Shown in pieces: positions 10,560 to 22,373 of a stretch of 64,000 nt of DNA (its first letter is position 1; every line of letters starts with the position of its first letter). Below the pieces are notes generated by a model. That model was not told where the DNA came from, searched no databases, and saw nothing but the letters and a program-made list of their open reading frames with translations. The stretch spans positions 2,790,001 to 2,854,000 of the forward strand of contig CM069869.1 of assembly GCA_036172665.1 (NCBI GenBank), read 5' to 3'. This DNA is from Prosopocoilus inquinatus. Taxonomy: Eukaryota; Arthropoda; Insecta; Coleoptera; Lucanidae. The position numbers and the translations under genes are program-made.

Positions 10560-12180
10560 CATGCGCGTTGTACAGCATAAAGTTGGCAACATTCCTTTCC
10601 GGAAGTAATGTTCTTATGTCGTTTGAAGTCAAGGCTCTTTATTGGTCTTGTATAGCCACGTCCTCTGCGTTCTGTGTTCCGATTGGCTCATCAAGTTCGC
10701 TCACGAAGCAGACTATGGCAACCATTTTCGGCCACATTTCAGTTGCCGTTCGATGCGACAGCTGACACACGTGTTATGTATATTGTAGGAGTTTGTGCGA
10801 AATAATGTTGTTACAAAATGCATTCGAGCAGGTTTATCTGGAATGAAGCAAGCTCTACGTGTCTTTTGAAGTGTGCATTTAAGCAGCCTTACCAGCGGAT
10901 TTTCTGGATTCGTGAAGATTAGAGAATCTGTTTTTGACCGAGGGATGTACTCTGTGCATATTCTGTGGATCGTCTTGCGAGTAAGGCAGATCTCGCTTTA
11001 TGGCTGTTTCCATTTTTCAGGGACGCGGCTAATTGAACAGCGTACCTGTATTGAAGGTCACCGATATTGACGCGAGCAGTAGCGGTATTGTAGTTCGACG
11101 CTTATCTGCCCAAGCAACACACATATACGTTTAATAAAGGATAAAATGTCCGCGAGATAGATGTTGAAAAAACGTGTTCCATATATTAAATACGATGTTT
11201 CTGTATCAAAATGGTATAACGTATATGTTTATTAGACGGCTTAAAACATGTACGTTAACCGTAACCGTTTAATACATGGTTGAAAACACGAAAATTAAAC
11301 CAAAGCGTGTTGCTTGGGTGAGTGAGGCGCTACGTCACTGACACTTTCTTTGAACCGCCAGCAGTAATCAGTTGAGACGAAAATTCAGTAACGTACTGCA
11401 TGTTTTATACCTACTCTATTTTTTCCAACGTAAATACTTTGATTGAATGCGACTGAAAAATTAATTTGGTCAAGGTTAGTCATGCATTTTAAAATTATTT
11501 AGGCTCGTGAACTGTATGAATCATTATTTTGATTCTCAAAATTTGTCAAGCAGTTCTGGAAAAAGGGTACTTGCTGTTACGTCTTTATTTTATTGGTTTT
11601 ACTTACTGTTAGTAGCTTTTTGAGTTTATTTCGCGCCCGCCCTTGACCAAAATATTTTTGCTACCTTGGAATTTTCGGCACATCTTTGTGCACTAGTTGC
11701 GAGGATGTATCGTCACTTCTAAGTCAAATTCAATTTAATTAATCTGAGTTAACGTTGCATACGACCTCGAGTCGACACTGTGAAGGTCAGTACTGAACCT
11801 AAGTTAATTTAATTGATACTTAAATTTGTTTGACGTATTGATTTGTTGATTCGTTACTTGATTTTAAATGTTTAGTTTACTTTGAGCCATTAAGGCCGGT
11901 GTACGTTTTTAACAAGTTAAGAGTGTGCCAATATATTTATCGTTAATCACGTTATAGTGTTCTGCTACGTCTCAAACCCTCTCTTGAACGAACAATTATC
12001 AATAAATCTCCGGGAAGTTTTCACTTCTCAGCGCACGTTGTGGAACTTTGGGAGTTGGTTCCGTAGTGCGCTCATCAGCTGGGACCACTCCCTGGCGCCC
12101 TTATTGTTTTATTTAACCTATCCCCCGCCTCCTTCAGAACTTAGCTTCGGGACAGCGCGACTTGCCACCAGTTATTGTAT
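10560..12180 (+). repeat. Family A repeat copy, modules e-a-c, split by a MITE
   Basis: Module e (10580-10760) resembles 40000-40145, including the paired ATTGG boxes at 10641 and 10682. A piece of module a (GAGGCGCTACGTCAC-like, about 11322-11345) matches 38943-38962. Module c (12030-12175) matches 39305-39430, with blocks such as GCGCACGTT and CTGGCGCCC. The order e, a, c is the same as in the copy at 46790-47885. The MITE at 11109-11318 interrupts it. The 75-codon frame at 11957-12184 is only part of module c and is not judged a gene. Confidence 0.65.
11109..11318. mobile_element. 210-bp MITE with 12-bp TIRs CCCAAGCAACAC
   Basis: CCCAAGCAACAC at 11109-11120 is repeated perfectly in inverted orientation at 11307-11318. 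The interior is AT-rich with no frame. It sits inside a family A copy, so it inserted after that copy. No unambiguous target duplication could be read. Confidence 0.7.
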
Positions 12181-12199
12181 CTAAGTGACCAGGAGGATA

Positions 12200-14330
12200 A
12201 CGTAACTGTACGAAAGTGTTCTTTAGCAAATTATAAAAATAAGGTTGGTATTCGGTATTAATGAAAACTCTGCTGGATTTGCTTTGCATGTGGATGTGCG
12301 GATGATAATAATGAGAAGGGTTTATTTAGAGTCCACAATGTTATTTCCGAAGGTATTCTTTCTGTAAGCGCTTCTTACACACCGGTAAGCACGCAAAACA
12401 ATTAAAGTAGACCAGAAATAACTGTTGGTAATAAATGTCGCTGAATAAAACAAGTTCTAAATCCATGCATGTTTTGATGCAGCAAGTTGTACAGGCTGTT
12501 TGGTAAAGTTGGTCCTTACATTTGGATGCAGATTCAGTAATAAAAGCTAGGCGTAAAAGTTTATATGAACATGTGGGTTTCATCGCTTTGTTTCAAACAA
12601 ATTCGACATTTGATGAAAATAATTTGTTAATCTTCTTCTAAAATTAAGATATATGCTTCTGTTTTGTACCACTTTATTTCGATCACTTTACTAAACAGAA
12701 AATTGGCCGTAAGCATACAACAAAAATATATTTGCATGGTACGGAGGCAAACAATGAATTTTCGTCGGTCGTCATTGACTGTCAAAAATGTGTGTTCGAC
12801 TTTCGACAATTGTTTTAAAAACAAAGATTAGTATTAAAAATTTAACTTTCAAACAGTTTCAGCGCCTTTTTGGACAGAATTTATGTGTTAATGTGATCGC
12901 GTTTAAATAAAAGGATCTATTTCGCCCTGAGGAAGATCTGGAAGTAACATTCTACGAGTGGTCAATACCTTAGTGGCTGAAGACCCGCAAGTCTGTCTTT
13001 AAACAACAACGAAATTATCTAGTAAAATCACAATCAAATAAAAAAAAGGTTCAGCAACGCGCCTTCCTATATAACGCGATCGTTTGTACGTTTGTAATCA
13101 ACTTAAATTATGACACGTTTAACTTAACAAAACTCAAACTAATTAAAGCAACGAATCGCTTGCTCTAAATGAGCCACGAGGTGCAAAGGAATAAGTAAGT
13201 TTACGACGCGACGGTAATATTTGATCTTGCAAATACGCAGAATTACACTTGCGTTTTAATGGGAAGCCACGCCCCTTTCGGCCATTTCACTACAACGGGA
13301 GAATCAAAGTTACGTTATAATTTTTTTTCTTTTACATTATTGTATTATAAATTTATTTGCACATTAAAAAGTAGGGTTCCACCGCTACCACTCTAAGAAG
13401 AAGACAATACAGTATCAAATTAATTAAATTTGTATAAATTAATCAAAGATTTGCTTCTGTTTTTATTTTCACCACACTTTGAAGGTGGTACTATTTTGTT
13501 TTATTATTTCAGAAATTTATTTTCTTTTAATTTATTTCTGCGTTCGGATAAAATTTCCATTTTCTAATTTTTTTGTCTTCACCGAGGGCTAATATTTCAG
13601 ATAAAGTAATAAAATTAATAATTCTTTTACATTTCAGAGCTTGACGTAATTGGGTTACGCTTTGTGAAACGTTTGCCTACATTTTTCAAGAGAGTTCTGG
13701 CAACCCTGTTTTCGCAAAGACAGAGTAGTACTCAAGAGGCGAAAACGTTTTTACATCTGATTGTGAGTCCGGATCTGTCTGCAAATAAGCTCTATTTAAT
13801 ACGCAACTAATCGTGCAGCTGCAACTAAAGTTAAAGTTCAAGTGTCTAGCTGCGACCCTATTAATGAGATAATATGTATGCAGCGTTTTTACAATTGTTT
13901 TTGCAGGTTATGTTGATGTGACATTCAGGGTGCATTCTCAATTTTTATTTCGTGATTTATTACAAAACTTACGGCAACGTAGTTAACATAATATATTCAA
14001 ATAATATTAATAGTAAAAAGCAAATAAAATCGATTGTGTATATACAGATCCCGTCACATTAAGTAGGCACACCCGAGCGGTGTTGCCAATTTGTGAACAA
14101 TTTCACAATTTGTGAGGGTATTTTGTAAATGGGAGGACTTATTGAATTTTAAGATTTTGAATAACTAACTGAACAGCACGTACAATAATGAATCAATATT
14201 TTACAATATTATTTCATTAATTATCTGAATTTCACGTCGTCTTTTAAAAAAAGACCGTCATTAATTATTATGTACCTCGTGCAATTTATGTAGTCGTCGA
14301 GTATGACTCGATATTCGTTTCTTCCTTATT
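12200..14330. other. AT-rich spacer without recognised genes
   Basis: Nothing with coding character, terminal repeats or RNA motifs was recognised. Poly-T and AT tracts are frequent between 13320 and 13620. Confidence 0.4.
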
Positions 14331-14429
14331 GGAACCGCCAACTCTGTGACCTAATTCCGAGTTATTAAACGCACTTTTTGCGCGGTAATCGTACGTTATG
14401 ATCACACCAGACAATTTGCGATTGATATA

Positions 14430-14720
14430 ACGAGGACGACTAGGAAAACACTCCGGCCGCAATAAATTCCGGGCGACAGTTTCGAAAGCCGCAAACCAAA
14501 TTTATTATTCTTTACATATCAATTCCTTTCGGACGTGTTGGTCCATCGACACGAATGGTTTCCGCTCATGTGTAAGTTCGAATTCTATTTTTATTTGGGG
14601 GCGCGATATGCGGAAGATTTACTTGCACGACGACGACATCGACCCGATGCGAAGGGAGGAGGGTATTTAAAACCAATTATGGGGGCTACACAGTATATAC
14701 CTGCTTTGATGGAAATTATT
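14430..14720. repeat. Segment duplicated at 24660-24905
   Basis: Blocks such as GATTTACTTGCACGA / GATTTACTCGCACGA, GATGCGAAG / GATGGGAAG and AATTATG occur in the same order and spacing in both segments. The second copy lies directly upstream of the CpG-rich patch at 24930. It may be a dispersed repeat or a duplicated promoter-proximal segment; two copies cannot decide. Confidence 0.5.
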
Positions 14721-14894
14721 TTCGTGCTCATATGTGGTGCCAGGAGTTCCTTTGTTGCAAACTTGCAAATGCAGCTACTTATCCTGTAGGATAAAGTGAG
14801 GAAATGATAATAAGAAACTAAATTAATATGAAATAATGAACGATATACCACAATACCTGTTCACGTTGGATATTTGTTGATATGGGACAGAGGT

Positions 14895-14990
14895 CCCTCT
14901 CACAAAATACCACCGTGCCTTGGGAATATCGAGACGACAACTATACGCTACAAGCTCGTAACAAATTAATAAAGCCAAACTTGATGACTA
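14895..14990 (+). repeat. Second copy of the retroposon body seen at 120-210
   Basis: Shares GCCTTGGGAATATC, ACAAATTAATAAAGCCAAAC and the intervening spacing with the body of the element at 93-332, but lacks the tRNA-like part. AATAAAG near its end could serve as a poly(A) signal. Confidence 0.6.
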
Positions 14991-15261
14991 AATAACTCTT
15001 GTCTCATCCTGATCACCCAATCTCACACTGAAATATGCAAAAGAAACGTTCTTAACGAAGGCTGTAATGCTTCGTTTTTTTTGTTCTTTCACTAGGTAGT
15101 TCCGACAGGTATAACAAAAACTGTTGGTGCAGTGCGACAACGACGATTAGTCATCGTAAAATGAACAATGTGATAATTAAAATCGATCGCATCACTGTAA
15201 CACCTTCCTCACATCGAGAAACAGATAAACAGAATAATGCAGTCGAGATTAGCAAGAAAGT

Positions 15262-15385
15262 CAAGTTGAAACATGAGCAAACAGGAATGCATTATGCTCT
15301 GTGTTCTTCAATACAGAATTGCGTTCGCGCTGAAACATGAACGAACTGGAGTTTCTGCTCTCTTTGTTCTTCAGTGTATGCAGGG
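15262..15385 (+). repeat. Imperfect tandem duplication, about 62-bp unit
   Basis: Two adjacent units each begin TGAAACATGA and share GCTCT-TTGTTCTTCA. The open frame at 15273-15527 crosses both and owes part of its length to the duplication. Confidence 0.55.
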
Positions 15386-15539
15386 CTTTTCACAAAGTCA
15401 TGCATTTGCTCACAGAGACCGTAAGAGAAAACAGGTAACTAAAAAGGAAGATTACATTGAAAAAATTGTGAAAAAGCCCTGCGTGATGGAAAGAAACGGA
15501 TATCATTTTTCTATTACAGACCTGTAAGTTACTTTAAAA

Positions 15540-17530
15540 AAATATCAAATTATGTTACACTTGTCATTTCTTCTCGCTGTTGTAGTTGCGGTCGAGTAGA
15601 CTTCCCTTTGTGCACGCTAGTGTGGACGTTGCTGTTCACCTCAGGATCGCTATGTGTATGGAGCGCTAATTTCTCTGTCTTGCTTGCCAACTGCGAGACG
15701 GTATCCCTTTTCTGTTTAACGTAGTGAGTTGGGTTGTGTTAGAAACGAAGTTATTATAGAGTTTGCGTAAAGGCACCGTTACATTATAAATGCATCGTTA
15801 TAAATTAGAAAATTAGTCAATACTCCAAAACGGAAGCAAGAATCACAAAATTTGCAAAATATACTCTTAAAATTTAATATTTTTTTAATACGGTGCTTCT
15901 CCTATTATGCGAATTTACTCACTCCATTAGCTGTTAGCATCGACTGGTGGTAGACCGATTTCTTCGGGTTTGGAAGACGTGAAAGATCTTTTTTGGCCTT
16001 GCTTCCCAGAGCAAGGTAGGTGCCATTTTGTTACCTGTTTACCTCCACGTGCGTTTATTTTATGCGTTTATTAATTCTTCTTAACTTCTTTATAGCGAAC
16101 GGGCGGTACGTGCCAGATTTTTAGCCAACGTTAAGGGGCAGTTTATCTCCGGCAGTTTAGCACCAGCTGGTGGCCTTCATCCAACCTCGTGGGCGGCGCT
16201 AGCGCTCCTAGTGCAGCGTATCCCCCCTCCAACTTGTGCCTCGCTGAAAGGAAAAGATATTACCGTCTCCGCTGCGGATTCACGCAGCCAGTTTACGATC
16301 ATCTCGACCCGATGGGAAAACCTTGGGTAAGAACATTCCAAATTTTTCTATTCGCCTGCGGAATTTTTGCGTGACGTCGTTTCCCTCGGGCGTACATTTC
16401 GTCAGTAGCGTAGACTGGGGTGAGTTGCGGGACGTGCTGTTGCTTGGGCAGTGTAAACAGTGGCGTTTTGTCGCGTTTAATATATTTATTAATGCCATAC
16501 ATACGCAGTCTTGCTTATATATTTTGTTTTGCCTTCTATTTTGTTAATTATTTTGATTTGTTTTGATTGGTGGCTGTGCGCTTAACGCCTTCATTTTCAC
16601 GTTTTGTTACCTTATAGTCGATGCTGGAAATTGTAAGCAAACACAAGAGTACTCACGTTATTGGATTTTCCTTTTATTCTGTATCTCTAGACGTATTTCT
16701 TTTGTAGCAGTTAAAAGTTTACAAAACGGTGAATATTGTGGTGAAAATTCCAAATGATTATTTCTTTGTCCTCGATTCGTTATCAGATGTGTCCGTAATA
16801 ACTTTCTTATTAATACAAATAGGGCAGAACATTTTTCAGAAAAATTGTCTGATTTGTCAAGGACTATAACTTTGTTAATCAGTTATTTTTGTCGTTGCTA
16901 CTGTACTCATAAAAAACAAAAAAAGTTGAATGTGGATATAACAGAGTTGGCAGTGGAATGTAAGATTTCCATCTTGAAAACTACAGAAGAACGATTAAAA
17001 TAATACAGATTGCAGTTCCACGATATACACAGAGATGTCGCTGACGTTACACTTCATTTGATGGAATCTGTTAAAAATGAAAAAATATAAAATGTTCAAC
17101 TTCGATAATTTTGTTTTGTTTTAAAACAGTCTGATTTATTTGAAGCTTTTTTCTTTTTTTCTAAAATTAAAATGTACCCAATGGTGGTGGAGACGAACAC
17201 ACAGGGTGTGTTTAACTAAGCGTTTCACTGTTTTGTTTCATGATTTTAAGTTAGAGATTCTAAAGTCGGATACAGACTTTATTAGTTAATAGATAATTAA
17301 TGATAATTATTTTTTGTTTTATTAGTCAGAGATGCAGATTATAAAATTAGTGGGGAGAACGCCTTAAAATTCTTCTCACGTCTTTTGAAACGGACGTTCA
17401 AGGAATAAAGTCACAAGTTTCGTAGCTCATTGCGATGGAAAAGTTTTCAGTCTTTCTCTCAAATTTTTTGTTGTCTATGGTGGCAACACTCTTACACCAT
17501 TAGAAAGGGAAAGAAATTTTCTATCAAATT
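15540..17530. other. Spacer; GC-richer patch at 15960-16480, function unknown
   Basis: Overlapping short frames exist on both strands around 16189-16502, but none shows a domain. No splice-bounded exon was preferred over chance. Confidence 0.3.
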
Positions 17531-18420
17531 CCATCATTAGAATACAGAGTGTTTATTTTATTTACTATGTGGAAATAAAAAAAAACCTCAGTATAAATAC
17601 TTGAAATTATATCTTCTGCGCGTATCTTCGTGTGGCTGCTGTATCATAGCAAAAACATTTCGGAGGTACCCCTGAAATGAGCAAGAAAGAAATATAGCGA
17701 GGTCAATGACGCTTTCCTCTGTAATCTGTGGAACACATCCATCGATTACCGCACCGATCGTAAAAGGACTCCCGCATCCAATCCATCCCGCAATCGTTTA
17801 TTAATTATTTTATTTAAAATTTTAATTCACTGGGCCAAGTAATGTTACATTTATTTATTTTAGAATGTCAAACATCGACGAATAAATTCCAAAATTTATC
17901 CACTATTGTACACCTATCTGAATCGCAAAGAGGCGGGCAGGCGCCCGTTGTAAAAACACAGCAAAAAATTGTCGCATCAAAATCAAAAGAAACGCGAAAT
18001 TACAATTCATCAAATGCATGCGTGAATACTTTAGCTTTAAGATATCTCAATCAATTAGTAAATTATTTTGTGAGGGTAAAATATTGGAAAAATAAAACGT
18101 TGGATGACGGTGACGTCATTATTTAACTCATCCGCATTTCTTGTTCAGTAATTATCTTTTGACTTGGAATGAAATTGTGTTTATTTACTTTAATCAATCT
18201 GTAAAATGTTTTAATTGTTACCATCTATTAATAGGCGTCAATTGAATGAAACAGATGGTCATTTACGACATCGTGAAACATTGACCTATATTCGCGTTGT
18301 TATTCAAATAGGTGAGGCGGCCTACCATCCAGAAAAATTCTTCTGCTAAATTCCAGCAAGAACTTCGTTAAGTTCACAACAACAACATAACACACCTTTA
18401 GCCGGCGAGAGCAGAACAAC

Positions 18421-18560
18421 GTGTAACCAAGACTACCAGCCAATCAGCTGAAAGGTCAAATATGGCTTGAATTCCTCGATAACCAATGAAATTGCTCGTG
18501 GCCATATTTGGTCAGATAATGCGGAGAAGCAACGGCATTCAGTGTTGCCAGATAAATACG
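18421..18560 (-). repeat. Family A module e copy (minus orientation)
   Basis: Reverse complement of the module with paired CCAAT boxes, here CCAAT at 18440-18444 and 18483-18487 (spacing 43), followed outward by a TGTTGCCA-like block as in 40016-40110. Confidence 0.5.
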
Positions 18561-19657
18561 AAATTCGGTCGATGAGTTGTTGCTACGTTTTGAAATGTAA
18601 CAGGGTAAGTGAAACACGTAATCAAAATACAAGACATTTATTTTTATTAAGTTGATTTATAAATATTTCAGATATACCAACTGTGATTAGTGACATGACA
18701 TTCAACAGTTTTGACATTAGCTAAATAATGGTTGATATAAATAAAGTTTTATTAATGCTAAATAAAATGTTACAAGGTAATACTAATATTTCGAAGAATG
18801 TTATTTGATCACAAGACAATGTTACTTTCAAGAAATTATACATAACCAGCGCAGAAGTTGATCTCTGAAAATCTGGACCGTTATTAATCGATATTGAACA
18901 GTGTAGGTCACGTGTAAATAAATTATCTGTCACTTTAAATAATTATACTCTAGCTTAACAGGGTAAGATATTTCCTTGAATTTATTGCAACGAAGGAGCG
19001 CAAAAATGATTTTGACAATAACTTAGTTACGATGCTGTTCTCGATTCGTCAAACAAAATATTTGCATTAAGTTGAACCAAATATAGTGCGCATAAGTGTA
19101 TATGACACTCTCTTATATTTAGATCAGCTTCGAGATGAATTATATATTTTCTTGATCAAACATGCACTGAAGTTTTCATTCGAAATGTAGGTATTTTCAA
19201 AGTTCCCTTCATGTAGAAATATAAACTCGCGCAATAAAAAAATTAATAAATTTTTAAATTATTCTTACCATCTTGAAAATTGACGATTGAACTTATGACT
19301 CTGCCAACCAAATTAACTGTCTGATGGCTCAAACAAGACTAAATTGTACACAAAATCATGCGCGTTTATACAGCTAAATTTGTATGTACAAAAAAATGCC
19401 AAAATGGGAAATCTAACCTCAACATAAAAATTAAAAATTTTTCTAAACGCAATAAAATTAAATGAAATTAACTCTAAACTAAACTCTTAATTTCAGCCAC
19501 CCCAAAATTATATAACCGGCCACTTCAGGGTCCCATTTGGAGCGCATCCTTCTTCAGAAGTTTGATGTGACCTCCCCCTGGTAACTTCAGGAGATATCGC
19601 CTCCTACCGCCCTTTTTGTTTTTAAAAAATCTCTTTGGGAGCTTCTTTATAGCATCC

Positions 19658-19902
19658 TCACTGTTCATTAGACATGAGCTCCGGGGCAGTAGGAATTGAT
19701 ACTCCAGAGGAAGGATCCGGCTTCTTCTCGTCTTCTGAAGATCTCAGCTCCGGTTCCGGTATTTTGGTCCTGCTGGCAGATCCGAACTCGACGTCTACGT
19801 CCTCCCTGAAAAGCTCCACAAACTTTTTCTTCAACCAGGTGGACATAGAAGGACAGGCAATTTTTATGTGCTTCGGGCTGTCAGAAAGGTTAGGCACGTC
19901 CT
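19658..19902 (-). CDS. Candidate terminal coding exon, minus strand, unknown protein
   Basis: On the minus strand a polypyrimidine-rich acceptor (TTTTGTTTAG, about 19903-19912) leads straight into an open frame of about 80 codons that ends in TGA at 19658. The peptide includes CPSMSTWLKKKFVELFR and then an acidic, serine/proline-rich tail (EPELRSSEDEKKPDPSSG). Base composition is clearly more GC-rich than the flanks, and codon third positions look coding-like. I do not recognise the family. No upstream exon was identified on the minus strand and no obvious poly(A) signal follows the stop. It lies between the two CAGRGTG termini at 17545 and 20166, so it could be a host exon with transposon ends on either side or part of a transposon gene. 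Confidence 0.4.
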
Positions 19903-20378
19903 AAACAAAACATTAAAATTCTTACTACTTTTTCTCCTTTTTAGCTTAGGAATTCTGTGTAAATAAATGTAGACAATAGAAAAATAAACTTTATTAACAA
20001 ACAAAATTTTCATGGAAACGATTTTTGGTCATAACAGTAACCGCAAGTACTTTTTCTTTTCTATTCTATTCTAGCCGAGCTGTTAAATATCACAGCAATA
20101 TGAGTACAATCGTAGCTATTTATGGTGAGGTTTAAATATTTGCACACAGTAAAAGAACACCCGGTGTATCATATAATTAAAAAAAAAATGAAGGAGGAGT
20201 GATCGTTCGAAAACAATTGAAGATAGACGTTATGTCTTTTGATAAAATTGTGGTCCTTGATATGCTAAATCATTTTTCTCTAAAGTATTTCTGTATTTAT
20301 ATTGATAAGGAAGTTATTACAGAAGTGCAGAAATATGGGTCTTCCTGTATATCATCGGGCGCCGGCTTTATAGGAATA

Positions 20379-20382
<4 letters not shown>

Positions 20383-20433
<51 letters not shown>
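20383..20433. repeat. (AT)n microsatellite at the left edge of the Penelope-like element
   Basis: About 50 bp of uninterrupted AT dinucleotides. A matching tract lies at the other edge (22331-22370). Confidence 0.95.
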
Positions 20434-20436
<3 letters not shown>

Positions 20437-20463
20437 AATCCGTAGGCTTCCGCGGGTGTTGAA

Positions 20464-20770
20464 TGCTGTAGTATTCTTCCGGGTAGTCCTCCGCGTTGAG
20501 TTCTCTAAAGAACTATTTGTCTTCTGACAACGTTTCGGCAAGGTCTCACTTGCCATCTTCAGGTCTTCGCTGCTGCTTGCCTGCTTCTGCTCCTCGTCGT
20601 TACTCGAGTCACAGTGGCTTCTGGTCGCGCTGGTGGTGGTTTAAGTACCGTGTTGCGGTTACGCGTCGTTACGCTTGGTGGTTTTTCCGCTTGACTTCTT
20701 GTTGTTGGTTGATTGGGTCGTGCCTGTTGACTGCTTTCTCCTAATCCTGATGGTCCGGGGTTCGCTGGCC
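20464..20770. repeat. Left inverted terminal repeat of the PLE
   Basis: Exact or near-exact reverse complement of 22030-22331 from TGCTGTAGTATTC to CCGGGGTTCGCTGG. It contains the minus-strand version of the hammerhead-like motif, around 20532-20562. Confidence 0.9.
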
Positions 20771-22068
20771 ACTTCATCGAGCGTATAAAGGACTTCACCG
20801 TAGAACCAGGAGATCTGCTAGTAAGTTTCGACGTGGTCTCACTATTCACCAACATACCAATAGACGAAGCAGTGGATATCATTCATCTAAAACACCACAT
20901 CCCAGACGACACCATGGACCTGGTGAAGCACTGCTTGAAGAACACCTACTTCATCTTCAAGAACCAACGTTATAAACAAGTAGAAGGATCACCCATGGGA
21001 TCAGCATTATCTCCTGTAATCGCCAACTTATTCATGGAGGATTTCGAAGTACGGGCCATCGATACCGCAAGTCACAAACCACACCTGTGGCTCAGATATA
21101 TGGACGACACCTTCATAATATGGAAGCATGGAGAAGAACAACTACGAAGATTTCTGCAACACCTGAATGAAATCCATCCGAAGATCAAGTTCACGATGGA
21201 AATCGAAGAAAACAACGAACTTCCATTCCTCGATGTACTTGTAAAGAAAAAACCAGATGGAAGCCTTGGACATTCCGTATACCGAAAACCAACCCACACG
21301 GAACGGTACCTGAACGCACAATCACATCACCATCCAGCACAATTGCAATCAGTGGTAAGGACCCTCGTCACCCGGTCCCAAAGATTGGCTGACTCAGAAA
21401 ACAAGGTAGAAGAAATGAAGAAAATCCGCTCATCTTTAATAAAAAATGGATATCAGGACAAACAAATCAGGAAAGCCGAACACCAACGCAAACCCAAGAC
21501 ACAGGAAGAGGAAAAAGATATAGTAGGAACAGCATGCCTACCATTTGTTAAAGGGACAACAGAGAAGATCAGCAGAATACTCAAGAAACACAATATCCGG
21601 ACATCATTCAACACCGACAAGAAAATTGGAAACATCCTGCCAACAGTCAAAACTAAAATACAACTGGAAAGCCAAGGCGTGTACGGAATTCCCTGTCAAG
21701 ATTGCGACAAGGTCTACATAGGCCAAACAAATAGAAAAATAAGCGTCAGGAGAGAAGAACATCGAAAGGCCGTCGAGAAGGACGAGAAAACATCATCATT
21801 GGCACAACACGTAAAAGCGACTTCACACAAAATAGATTTCGACAACACCAGAACAATTGCCAGCGTAGAACACAAGACCAAACGCATCATCCGAGAAGCG
21901 ATAGAAATCGAGAAACATCAGATGAACTTAAACACCAGAGATGATGCCTTACGACTACCACCCACCTGGAGGCCAGTGATCCGAAAATCCACCGACCGTC
22001 GAGGACCAGTAACCCGAAGCCAGAAACCAGCGAACCCCGGACCATCAGGATTAGGAGAAAGCAGTTAA
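20770..22068 (+). pseudogene. PLE reverse transcriptase with GIY-YIG endonuclease, N-terminally truncated
   Basis: The frame is open from the repeat junction through to TAA at 22066-22068, about 432 codons; the 411 codons from 20833 have no in-frame stop. Numbered from 20833: SFDVVSLFTN-like palm motif at the beginning, GSPMGSALSP at 52-61, the catalytic YMDD at 89-92 followed by TFIIW, then LPFLDV and YRKPTHTERYL, which are hallmarks of Penelope RTs. A lysine-rich linker follows, then a GIY-YIG domain with GVY at 282-284, a CQDC zinc-finger-like pair and YIG at 295-297. The last 15 or so residues are encoded by the right terminal repeat. Full-length Penelope proteins are near 800 residues, so the N-terminal portion is missing. 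Without it the protein is probably inactive, although both catalytic motifs look intact. Confidence 0.9.
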
Positions 22069-22328
22069 CAGGCACGACCCAATCAACCAACAACAAGAAG
22101 TCAAGCGGAAAAACCACCAAGCGTAACGACGCGTGACCGCAACACGGTACTTAAACCACCACCAGCGCGACCAGAAGCCACTGTGACTCGAGTAACGACG
22201 AGGAGCAGAAGCAGGCAAGCAGCAGCGAAGACCTGAAGATGGCAAGTGAGACCTTGCCGAAACGTTGTCAGAAGACAAATAGTTCTTTAGAGAACTCAAC
22301 GCGGAGGACTACCCGGAAGAATACTACA

Positions 22329-22331
<3 letters not shown>
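22030..22331. repeat. Right inverted terminal repeat of the PLE
   Basis: Reverse complement of 20464-20770. It begins within the last codons of the RT frame and contains the hammerhead-like motif at 22233-22262. Confidence 0.9.
22233..22278 (+). ncRNA. Hammerhead ribozyme-like motif in the PLE terminal repeat
   Basis: CTGAAGA at 22233-22239, one extra T, then a perfect 6-bp stem II GGCAAG (22241-22246) with CTTGCC (22253-22258), then GAAA at 22259-22262. A short hairpin follows: TTGTC (22265-22269), loop AGAA, GACAA (22274-22278). This is the order expected of a type I hammerhead with a small stem III, and such ribozymes are described in Penelope-like elements. The extra base before stem II and the unclear cleavage-site pairing leave activity open. 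Confidence 0.6.

Positions 22332-22370
<39 letters not shown>
22331..22370. repeat. (AT)n microsatellite at the right edge of the PLE
   Basis: Forty bases of AT dinucleotides directly after the terminal repeat. Confidence 0.95.

Positions 22371-22373
<3 letters not shown>

Larger units (their letters stand above)
17543..20168. mobile_element. Region bounded by CAGRGTG TIRs and TA, related to the 44084-45009 element
   Basis: The left end (TA at 17543, then CAGAGTGTT and a TATGTGGAAATA block) pairs in inverted orientation with the right end TTGCACACAGTAAAAGAACAC just before TA at about 20167. The left 350 bp align with 44084-44430 (AAACCTCAGTATA, CGACGAATAAAT, AATTTATNCAC), and the right 70 bp align with 44940-45009. 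It is 2.6 kb against 0.93 kb for the other copy, so it either carries inserted DNA, including a family A module (18421) and an exon-like segment (19658), or its two ends come from separate copies. Confidence 0.55.
20464..22331 (+). mobile_element. Penelope-like element (PLE), 5'-truncated, with inverted terminal repeats
   Basis: A reverse-transcriptase/GIY-YIG frame typical of PLEs is flanked by nearly identical inverted repeats: 20464-20770 on the left and its complement at 22030-22331 on the right. Both translate to the same 82-residue shadow frame. PLEs often show such inverted or rearranged LTR-like ends, and those ends are known to carry hammerhead motifs, as here. The coding region enters directly from the left repeat at about 20770 with no start codon, so the 5' part of the gene is lost. 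(AT)n tracts lie on both sides. High identity of the ends suggests a fairly recent insertion. Confidence 0.9.

Noticed and set aside
20496..22299. Identical 82-codon frames on opposite strands as a gene pair
   Set aside because: They are the two inverted terminal repeats of the Penelope-like element; the peptide is low-complexity and antisense to the terminal repeat.
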